DNA of 64,000 nucleotides from Natronosalvus sp042663485 (lineage in GTDB: Archaea > Halobacteriota > Halobacteria > Halobacteriales > Natrialbaceae). Position 1 is the first letter of the stretch, and each line of letters starts with the position of its first letter. Below are positions 53,739 through 60,314 of the stretch, one piece after another. The position numbers and the translations under genes are program-made. The notes below the pieces were generated by a model that saw nothing but the letters and a program-made list of their open reading frames with translations, was not told the DNA's origin and made no database searches. The DNA lies in the NCBI GenBank assembly GCA_042663485.1, contig JBHTAF010000001.1; one strand, written 5' to 3'.

Positions 53739-54791
53739 TCACCGCTCGACCGGATGATGAGGCTGGATGATCGGCCCCTCCTCGCCGTAGCCGACCGTCG
53801 CGACGACGCCGAAGACCTCCTCGAGCAGGACGTCCGTGACCACCTCGTCCGGCGGGCCCCAGTCGTAGACGCTGCCGTCTCTGAGCGCGACCAGGTTGTC
53901 CGCGTACCGGGCCGCCTGACCGATGTCGTGCAGGACGATGCCGACCGTCACGTCTCGCTCGGTCGTCAACGCGTCGATCACCTCGAGCACCCGGAGTTGG
54001 TGGTGTAAGTCGAGGTAGGTCGTCGGTTCGTCGAGCAAGAGGACGTCGGTCTCCTGCGCCAGGCTCATCGCGATCCAGACCAGTTGCTTCTGGCCGCCGC
54101 TGAGGCTCCCGACATCGGCCTCGCGGAGGTGGTCGACACCGGCCAGGTCGATAGCGCGGTCGACGGCTTCTGCGTCCGCCTCGTCGACCGCGTCGAAGAA
54201 CCCGCGGTAGGGATAGCGGCCGTGGTAAACCAGTTCCTCGACGGTGATACTCCCCGGCGAGTCGTGTTCCTGGGAGAGGAGGCCGACCTGCCGGGCGAAG
54301 GCCTTCTTCCCGAATTCGCCGGTGTCGTCCCCGTCGAGGAGGACGGCGCCCCGGTCGGGTGCCAGCTGGCGGGCGAGCGACTTCAGGAGCGTCGATTTCC
54401 CGCTCCCGTTCGGACCGACCAGCGCCGTCACCTCGCCTGCGGGGAGGTCGATCCGCTCGCACTCGACGACCGGTTCGTCGGTGTCAGGGTAGCCGATCTC
54501 GAGTTCTGTGCCGACGAGTTCGCTTCCCGTTCGCGCAGGTCGGACGGCGTTCGAGGACCCCCGCGTTGCGTCGGGGACGCTCGAGCCGCTCGAACCCGCG
54601 GCGTCCGATTTCGAGTCGATATTGTCGGTCGTCGAGGTGGATTCGGGGCTCGAGGTCAGTTCGGAGTTCGAGCTGGTCGTTTCGTCGTCAGTTTCCGGGG
54701 TGTCGGGTTCCGAGTCAGTCGAATCAGTCGAATCAGTCGTGTCCGTCTCCTCTTCTCGAGCGCTCCCGCGGAGGTTTGGGAGGCGTTTCAT
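53739..54791 (-). CDS. iron/siderophore ABC transporter ATP-binding protein
   Basis: 350-aa ATPase of the FecE/FhuC type. Walker A GPNGSGKST, Q-loop VGLLSQEH, signature LSGGQKQL, Walker B VLLLDEPTTYLDL and H-loop IGIVLHDIGQ (seen as GIVLHDIGQAARYAD) are intact. The first ~95 residues are a low-complexity Ser/Thr/Asp extension unusual for the family, which begins at about residue 96 (LEIGYPDTDEPVVEC). Third gene of an operon with the permease and binding protein. Confidence 0.93.
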   Translation of the reverse strand: MKRLPNLRGSAREEETDTTDSTDSTDSEPDTPETDDETTSSNSELTSSPESTSTTDNIDSKSDAAGSSGSSVPDATRGSSNAVRPARTGSELVGTELEIGYPDTDEPVVECERIDLPAGEVTALVGPNGSGKSTLLKSLARQLAPDRGAVLLDGDDTGEFGKKAFARQVGLLSQEHDSPGSITVEELVYHGRYPYRGFFDAVDEADAEAVDRAIDLAGVDHLREADVGSLSGGQKQLVWIAMSLAQETDVLLLDEPTTYLDLHHQLRVLEVIDALTTERDVTVGIVLHDIGQAARYADNLVALRDGSVYDWGPPDEVVTDVLLEEVFGVVATVGYGEEGPIIQPHHPVER

Positions 54792-54793
54792 GA

Positions 54794-55957
54794 CTAGAGA
54801 TCACCCAGGTGCTTGCGTCTACGCATCAGATACAGGAAGTACGGCCCGCCGATCAGGCCGGTCAGGATACCGACCGGAAGCTGGTTCGTGCTGCCGAAGA
54901 GGACGGCCATGCCCAATCGCGCACCCACGTCTGCGGCGACCAGCAGTGCCGGGCCGACGAACAGACAGCCCACGATGAGGCGCTTGTAATCCGAGCCCAC
55001 GAGCGTTCGTACGGCGTGAGGGACAATGAGTCCGACGAAGCCGACGATGCCCGCCGCGGCGATCGACGACGACGCTGCCACGATCGCGATTCCCGAGAGG
55101 CCGAACCGGACGCGCTCGACGGACATCCCGAGCGCCCCAGCGGTTCGTTCTCCCAGTAGGAGGACGTTCAACTGTCTCGCGCCCGCCAGGGCGAGAATCG
55201 ACGTGATAATGGTCCAGGGGAGGACGAGTCGAACCTCGTCCCAGTCCGCGCCGGTGAGCGTCCCGGTCGTCCAGGAAATCGCCGTCTGTACGGTCGCCAT
55301 GTCCTGAGCGAACAGGAGGAGGGCCGTCTGGAGCGAGTTGAAGACGGTACCGACGATCACGCCCGCGAGCACGAGTCGAACGGGGTTGGTTCCGCCCTTC
55401 CAGGCGATCGCGTAGACGAGGACGAACGCGAGCGCACCGCCGAAAGCCGCGCTGATCGGGAGCAACGCTGTCATCCCCGAGAAGATCACGAGCGTGAGCA
55501 AGATCGCCAGCCCGGCGCCCGAGGAGACCCCGAGGATGTACGGGCTTGCGAGTTCGTTGCGCGTGACCGCCTGAAAGATTGCACCAGAAATTGCGAGATT
55601 CGAGCCGACCAGAACCGCGGCGAGTACCCGCGGCAAGCGGCCGTTCCAGACGATCGTCGTGTTTCGCGCCAGGTCGGGGAGTTCGTAACTCTCGGGAACG
55701 AACAGCACGGTCCGCATCAGATCCTCACCGAGGAGGAACGACAGCAATACCCGCTCGTCGTACCAGACGTCGGCGTCGAGGACGGCGTACCACGCCTCCG
55801 CAATGGACATCGAGTACACGCCGAAGCTCACCTGGACGAACAGCGAGACGAGCACGACGACGACGCTCGCGATGGCAACCCCGACCAGTCGAGCGTCTAT
55901 CCACCCGTAGCTCTCGAGTCGCGCAGACAGTTCCTGTGCCGTCCTCGAGTCACCCAT
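54794..55957 (-). CDS. FecCD-family iron ABC permease
   Basis: 387-aa permease with ~10 transmembrane helices and the FecCD/BtuC motifs LAISGAIFQAVTRNELASPYILG (cited in part), VSSGAGLAILL and the cytoplasmic coupling loop GLIVPHAVRTLVGSDYKRLI. It forms a homodimer with the ATPase and receives substrate from the binding protein encoded upstream. Starts 2 nt after the binding-protein stop; ends 2 nt before the ATPase start. Confidence 0.95.
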   Translation of the reverse strand: MGDSRTAQELSARLESYGWIDARLVGVAIASVVVVLVSLFVQVSFGVYSMSIAEAWYAVLDADVWYDERVLLSFLLGEDLMRTVLFVPESYELPDLARNTTIVWNGRLPRVLAAVLVGSNLAISGAIFQAVTRNELASPYILGVSSGAGLAILLTLVIFSGMTALLPISAAFGGALAFVLVYAIAWKGGTNPVRLVLAGVIVGTVFNSLQTALLLFAQDMATVQTAISWTTGTLTGADWDEVRLVLPWTIITSILALAGARQLNVLLLGERTAGALGMSVERVRFGLSGIAIVAASSSIAAAGIVGFVGLIVPHAVRTLVGSDYKRLIVGCLFVGPALLVAADVGARLGMAVLFGSTNQLPVGILTGLIGGPYFLYLMRRRKHLGDL

Positions 55958-55958
55958 C

Positions 55959-57143
55959 TCAGGGCCCGTCAGTGACGATTTCGGCGACTCGCTCGCGGTC
56001 GAACAGATCGCCCTCGAACCGGTCGGGGAACAGTTCTAGTGCGGCGCGTTCCGTCGTAAACAGGTTGATGATGGGGCCCTGGTAGAGCGGACCACCGCGG
56101 AACACGCGCTCGTTCTGGACGGCGGCGAGATCGCTCGCCATGGGGTGATCCTGCATGAACGCGAGCACCGAGTTCTCGAACTCGTCGGCCGACTTGGCTT
56201 CGTGTCCGCGCACGAGAAGTACGTCAGGGTCGACCTCCAGTATCGTCTCGTAGTCGATCTGGCCGCGGTCGTCGGTGCTCAGTCCGTCGACGCCGGTTCC
56301 CTCGAGAGCGTCCCCGATGCCGAGGTCACGCCACTGTTTCTTGCTCGTTCCCTCGCCGAGCCGGTACGGCGAGAACGCTTCGGGCTCCTCGCCGCCCCAG
56401 ACGAGCAGGGCGTTCGGCCGCTCGGATTCGGGCGGCAACTCCGCCTGGACGTCCGCGATGAACTCGTCGTGGAACGATTTGAACGCCTCGTAGCGCTCCT
56501 CGCGCTGGAAGATCTGGGCGACAATCTCGAAGGCCTCGTACAACGAGTAGTACCGGTAGTCGTGCCACGGGTCGGTCTGTCGGAAGATGACGTTCCCCAT
56601 GAACGGCGCGATTTCCGTCGAAATCTCGTCCACGTCGGACTGTTCGAGGTTGAACGCGCCGTTTTCGATCAACCAGTTCGGGTCCATCAGGTGAAGGTCG
56701 GCCTCGAGTTCGTAGAACACCTCTTTGTCGATGCCGCCCTCGCCGATTAGCTGGACGAGGTCGTCCTTCTCGACGGAGACGCCGTCGAGTTCGTCGTAGT
56801 GCTGGGTGTGATACCGGGGGAGATTCCCGACGGAGAGGAGTCCATCGCCGACACCGAGGGTAACCCCCATGTCGGCGTACCCGGGGAAGTACGTCGCCCA
56901 CCGCTCGGGTGGCTGGTCGAACTCGAGGGTGCCAACGGGTTCCATCGTGACCGAATAGGAGCCGTTGCCTTCGTTTTCACCAGTGTCGCTCGAGTTCTCG
57001 CCCGCCGTCTCGTTGCCGTTGCCGTTTCCGTCGTTAGAATCAGGATCTTCCTCCCGACCGGTACCGCTCACGCACCCCGCGAGGCCGGCGAGTGCCGCCG
57101 TTCCAGTCGCCAGAACCGCCCGCCGAGTCCGATTCGAAGTCAT
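55959..57143 (-). CDS. iron-siderophore/heme ABC substrate-binding lipoprotein
   Basis: 394-aa binding protein. N-terminus MTSNRTRRAVLATGTAALAG (a Tat-type signal) leads to the lipobox LAGC, then a Gly/Asn/Glu linker and a periplasmic-binding-protein fold (TroA/FecB-like: TLEFDQPPERWATYFPGYAD; VEKDDLVQLIGEGGIDKEVF cited in part; PDVLLVRGHEA). It captures an iron chelate outside the membrane. First gene of the three-gene operon, directly preceded by an iron-box palindrome. Confidence 0.92.
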   Translation of the reverse strand: MTSNRTRRAVLATGTAALAGLAGCVSGTGREEDPDSNDGNGNGNETAGENSSDTGENEGNGSYSVTMEPVGTLEFDQPPERWATYFPGYADMGVTLGVGDGLLSVGNLPRYHTQHYDELDGVSVEKDDLVQLIGEGGIDKEVFYELEADLHLMDPNWLIENGAFNLEQSDVDEISTEIAPFMGNVIFRQTDPWHDYRYYSLYEAFEIVAQIFQREERYEAFKSFHDEFIADVQAELPPESERPNALLVWGGEEPEAFSPYRLGEGTSKKQWRDLGIGDALEGTGVDGLSTDDRGQIDYETILEVDPDVLLVRGHEAKSADEFENSVLAFMQDHPMASDLAAVQNERVFRGGPLYQGPIINLFTTERAALELFPDRFEGDLFDRERVAEIVTDGP

Positions 57144-57148
57144 ACGTT

Positions 57149-57162
57149 TTAGGCTAGCCTAA
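57149..57162 (-). promoter_or_regulatory. iron-box operator (DtxR/SirR/Idr-type palindrome)
   Basis: TTAGGCTAGCCTAA is a perfect 14-bp palindrome of the kind bound by iron-dependent DtxR-family repressors (SirR/Idr in haloarchaea). It lies 6-19 nt upstream of the binding-protein ATG, and a TTTTAC TATA-like element (57168-57172) sits about 27 nt upstream. Repressor binding would occlude the leaderless promoter. Confidence 0.75.
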
Positions 57163-57210
57163 CAGCGTAAAAGTGCATTGATTTAGGCCGACCGAAACGA
57201 GTCGGTTCGC

Positions 57211-57609
57211 TTACTCGAGGAGTTCGATCTCGTCGTCGCCGTTGGGAACGGCACAGAGGAACGCGCTCTCGGCGTCGGATTCGTTGCGGTACCAGTGGAC
57301 GGTTCCAGCCGGGATCAGGAGGGAGTCGCCCGCTTCGACGTCGTACTCCTCGTCGCCGATCCCGACGACGTACTCGCCTTCGAGGACGTACTGCTCGTGC
57401 TCGACGGCGTTCGTGTGCGGTGGAACCTCGGCACCTGGCTCGAGGGTGAACCGGCGAATCGCGAAGTTCGGTGCCCCGTGTTCGGCCGCGATGAGGACGC
57501 CTTTCGCGAGTCCGTCCGCGGCGTCGACGGATTCGTACTCGACGTCGTCGGTACGGCGAATCGTCGCCTCAATGTCCGGATTCGATCCAGCGGATTCGGT
57601 GTCGGCCAT
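57211..57609 (-). CDS. small cupin-domain protein
   Basis: 132-aa single-domain cupin_2 protein. Motif 1 VPPHTNAVEHEQYVLEGEYV with HxH-like residues and motif 2 DSLLIPAGTVHWYRN support metal binding. Substrate unknown. ORF upstream extension to 57795 reads as non-coding; start placed at ATG 57609. It lies upstream of the iron-importer operon on the same strand, separated by the iron box. Confidence 0.83.
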   Translation of the reverse strand: MADTESAGSNPDIEATIRRTDDVEYESVDAADGLAKGVLIAAEHGAPNFAIRRFTLEPGAEVPPHTNAVEHEQYVLEGEYVVGIGDEEYDVEAGDSLLIPAGTVHWYRNESDAESAFLCAVPNGDDEIELLE

Positions 57610-57826
57610 AATGGTCGTGAGCGCGTGAGCGACAAAACGGTTCGGACTCCGCAACCCGGATCGGTTTGGGGTACGCTTGGCCGCGTCGCCGAGGGCACCA
57701 TTTCGTGTCGAGCGAGATTCGTCGTACTCGAGGACCGTACCCGGAACTGAGACTCGAGTCGGGGCAGTGATGATGGTTCGTGGTTCGAACCGCAAACGCG
57801 AGCGAAAGCGTCGTCACTCGCGGTCG

Positions 57827-57844
57827 AAAAATATAGTTCAAAAA
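57827..57844 (-). terminator. oligo-T terminator of cspA, overlapping AT motif copy 3
   Basis: On the minus strand two T5 runs follow the cspA stop by 24-41 nt. Positions 57828-57839 match 11 of 12 nt of the AAAATATAGTTT motif found at 30837 and 50314. Confidence 0.5.
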
Positions 57845-57867
57845 CGGTACCTCAGTGAATTCCCGAT

Positions 57868-58062
57868 TTACAGGCGCTCGACGTTCGTCGCGCGCGGGCC
57901 CTTGGGGGCCTGCTCGATGTCGAACTCGATTTCCTGGCCTTCTTCCAGGTCAGGGCCGCCGACGTCTTCCATGTGGAAGAAAACGTCGTCGTCCGCGTCC
58001 TCAGTCTCGATGAATCCGTAGCCGCCAGTGTCGTTGAAGAAATCAACGGTTCCTTTCGCCAT
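57868..58062 (-). CDS. cspA: cold-shock domain protein
   Basis: 64-aa single cold-shock domain with RNP-1-like GGYGFIETED and RNP-2-like DVFFHMEDV, binding single-stranded nucleic acid. Length and sequence are typical of the small haloarchaeal CspA proteins, which act as RNA chaperones. Confidence 0.95.
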   Translation of the reverse strand: MAKGTVDFFNDTGGYGFIETEDADDDVFFHMEDVGGPDLEEGQEIEFDIEQAPKGPRATNVERL

Positions 58063-58185
58063 TGCTTCTGAAGAGAGTCGGGGAAGACGGATAACCGTTC
58101 CGATGTATCCTCCAGCCGGAACAGACGGCTGACAGGCCTCGAAAACCGTTCTACCGCCGTGTTTTGGCGCCGTTTCGAATCGCAG

Positions 58186-58425
58186 TTACTCCTCGTCCTC
58201 GAGTCGCTGGGCGAAGATCGAGACGAAAAAGACCAGCATGAACAGTGAGAACCCGATGACGATTCCGAAGAAGCCGCCCTGGGTGAGATCCACCGAGCTG
58301 GTTAGCGAGACGGCGACGAACGCGACGACGAAGACGGCAATCGTCAGGAATCCGATGGCGTAGTAGAAGTTGGTGTCGTTCTCGAGGAAACCCCACAGCG
58401 AGTCCCAGATCGGGGGTTGTGGCAT
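58186..58425 (-). CDS. small two-helix membrane protein
   Basis: 79-aa protein with two hydrophobic helices (FYYAIGFLTIAVFVVAFVAV and GFFGIVIGFSLFMLVFFVSI) and a short tail ending LEDEE. No family recognised. The start at ATG 58425 (MPQPPIWDSLWGFLEND) is favoured over a longer form. Confidence 0.65.
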   Translation of the reverse strand: MPQPPIWDSLWGFLENDTNFYYAIGFLTIAVFVVAFVAVSLTSSVDLTQGGFFGIVIGFSLFMLVFFVSIFAQRLEDEE

Positions 58426-58606
58426 GCTCGAGTGTTCGAACGCGAGGACGAATAACGTTCGGTCCGCGGTTCGCTTCACCTCGAGACGGGGGCTGACGCG
58501 CGATCACATCATATTCCACTACATCACATTGCGATTCGAGGACGGAACCGTTCGATAACGGCACGTGGGGCGAGGAGAATCGTCGTTCGCTACGACGGTG
58601 GTGTAG

Positions 58607-59374
58607 TCAGTAAAGCAGACTCGAGACGCTATCGGCGTACGTATCGGGAAGGTCCATCGCGATGGACCGCGGGTCGGTTTCGCCGTCGAGGTTGACCAGG
58701 TACGCTCGCCCCGGTTCGGATCCGTAGGTTTCGTGAAAATCGTAGACGAAGCCGTAGCAAGTGACCGAGGACGGAATCGATTCCGCCATTCGAAGATAGG
58801 AGACCTGTCGATGGACGTTGTACTCGACGAGCTGGTCGATAATCCCGGTGTCGGCGTCGGCATCAACGTCATCGTCGGATCCAATATCGGTATCGACCAG
58901 TTCGCTCTCGAGACCCGACTCGACGACGGGAACGAGCGCCTCGACCCACTTGGTGACCCCGCGCGGGCCCGGGGGTTCCTCGTCACCCGACGCGACCTCG
59001 TAGGCGGCCGTAACGGCACCACAACCGGTGTGACCGACGACGGCGACTGCCTCCGTATCGGTGTAGTGAATCGGGTACAGAACGCTCCCGTCGACGAACC
59101 GCTCGCCGTCGTCGACGTCCCAGATCTGGTTTCCGATCGTACTCGGTGTGAAGATGGCTCCGGGACGGTCGATTGACCACATCCCTTCCTGTGAGACCCG
59201 CGAATCCGAACAACACATGGTGACGACGTCGGGGTGTTGTTCGTCTCGAACGGCGTCGAAGTAGCCGTCGGAGAGAGAATCGACGTGGCGTTCGTTCCCC
59301 TCGAGGAGGTCGAAGAGGACGGTTGCGTGATCGTCTCGAGCGTCCGTTGAGTCGGAGTCGGAGTCGGATGTCAT
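58607..59374 (-). CDS. beta-class carbonic anhydrase
   Basis: 255-aa beta-carbonic anhydrase. Zinc ligands are visible: Cys55 (or Cys54) with Asp57 and Arg59 in CCSDSR, then His115 and Cys118 in GHTGCGAV. It interconverts CO2 and bicarbonate. Asp/Glu-rich inserts (near 165-185) are haloadaptive. Start ATG 59374 (MTSDSDSDSTDARDD); the frame continues upstream through the putative origin region but is not coding there. TATA-like GTATAATT (59416-59423) lies upstream. Confidence 0.92.
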   Translation of the reverse strand: MTSDSDSDSTDARDDHATVLFDLLEGNERHVDSLSDGYFDAVRDEQHPDVVTMCCSDSRVSQEGMWSIDRPGAIFTPSTIGNQIWDVDDGERFVDGSVLYPIHYTDTEAVAVVGHTGCGAVTAAYEVASGDEEPPGPRGVTKWVEALVPVVESGLESELVDTDIGSDDDVDADADTGIIDQLVEYNVHRQVSYLRMAESIPSSVTCYGFVYDFHETYGSEPGRAYLVNLDGETDPRSIAMDLPDTYADSVSSLLY

Positions 59375-59746
59375 GGGAATCGTCCGGAGTTTCACGTAAA
59401 CGAACGACGAGAACCGTATAATTGTGTTGGGGATTCCGATCACGGAGCGACCAGCTGCCGTCGCCTCGAGCGGGTGGTGACGACTGGCTGTCGCTTGAAA
59501 TGGTTGGTGAAGGGGTCGATTTTGAACGTAGAGGGCAGGAGGAATCGAGAGGCGGAGGGTGAGACGAATCAAGGGCAAAGAGTGAGAGAAGGATTGGAAA
59601 GAATGGAGTGTGGTAGGGGACACAGATTTGGTAGAGGGAGAACCGGATGACGTCGGGAATCCCAACGAGATTGGAGAGTTGTGAGTGGAAGCCACGAACC
59701 ATGAGGTACGATAACACGATCTCTCGGGAGAGGATTTGGAGGGAAC

Positions 59747-59773
59747 CCCCCACCCCTTCGTTTCAGGTGGAGA
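59747..59773 (-). repeat. ORB-like box A with C/G-string
   Basis: 27-nt repeat whose reverse complement is identical to box C at 60064-60090. On the minus strand it contains ACCTGAAACGAAGGGGTG then the G-run. The orientation is inward-facing relative to box C. Confidence 0.65.
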
Positions 59774-59805
59774 CCGGAAAGAAGGGTAGGGGGTGGGAGG
59801 GGTTT

Positions 59806-59940
59806 CTAGGACAGGAAGGTTTAAGATACCTCCCGAGAAATTAGTCCGCAGCACTAGCAAATAACGCATCTTACTAGGTGGGTTGGTTTTTGTTACTAGA
59901 CTCTACTAGGAACGTCGTTCTAGACGGCTTGAGTTACTAG
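59806..59940. repeat. cluster of seven CTAG tetranucleotides
   Basis: CTAG at 59806, 59854, 59874, 59896, 59906, 59920 and 59937, several as TTACTAG(G/A). I count roughly two dozen CTAG in the remaining ~63.9 kb by eye, so the local density is about 100-fold higher. Spacings of 22 and 10 nt between some sites approximate helical turns. Confidence 0.75.
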
Positions 59941-60049
59941 ATCGTCGGAACCCTCCGAATTCACGACTTTCACGGCTTCTCCTGCCGTCTCGAGTAGAAA
60001 TCGTTCCCACTCAATCACCGATTCGGCTCTCCGGTCCCACGAAACCCAC

Positions 60050-60060
60050 CACCCCTTCGT
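60050..60060 (-). repeat. partial ORB-like box B
   Basis: CACCCCTTCGT, followed by box C in the opposite orientation 15 nt away. CCACCCCTTCGT (60049-60060) and ACGAAGGGGTGG (60076-60087) form a 12-bp inverted repeat, so boxes B and C could pair as a hairpin or bind a dimer. Confidence 0.55.
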
Positions 60061-60063
60061 CCA

Positions 60064-60090
60064 TCTCCACCTGAAACGAAGGGGTGGGGG
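60064..60090 (+). repeat. ORB-like box C with G-string
   Basis: Plus-strand box: TCTCCACCTGAAACGAAGG then GGTGGGGG. It matches the archaeal origin recognition box core (TCCA…GAAACGAAGGGGT) and carries the extended G-run described for haloarchaeal ORBs. Perfect inverted copy of box A. Confidence 0.65.
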
Positions 60091-60182
60091 TGTTCTATCC
60101 CCGGCAAACCCCTCAGAACAATTCACTTTCTCCATCTCTGCAATAATAACAAATATCTAACAACAGCTGCCACATGACCTAT

Positions 60183-60197
60183 CACCCCTTCGTTTCA
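60183..60197 (-). repeat. ORB-like box D (15 nt)
   Basis: CACCCCTTCGTTTCA in the same orientation as box A, 118 nt before the hemL ATG. It lacks the GGTGGAG end present in A and C. Confidence 0.55.
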
Positions 60198-60314
60198 ACT
60201 CGAGAATCACTACGTTTTCAGGCACGGTCCAACCGCCAACACACCAACCCAGATCTCGAGGGAACCAGACCTCGGTACATCTTTGCCGTCCGCAACCAAA
60301 GCGCTGACCATACC

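Larger units (their letters stand above)
59375..60314. other. candidate replication origin between carbonic anhydrase and hemL genes
   Basis: A 940-bp gene-free region. It holds a 27-bp perfect inverted repeat (59747-59773 and 60064-60090) carrying the ORB core GAAACGAAGGGGT followed by a G-string, a partial ORB at 60050-60060 and another at 60183-60197. Between the outer boxes lies a segment with seven CTAG sites (59806-59940) and AT-rich stretches, a possible unwinding element. Positions 59521-59640 contain 93 purines of 120; positions 59941-60060 contain 44 of 120. Genes diverge from it. No orc1/cdc6 gene is adjacent. I infer an origin, active or dormant. Confidence 0.6.
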
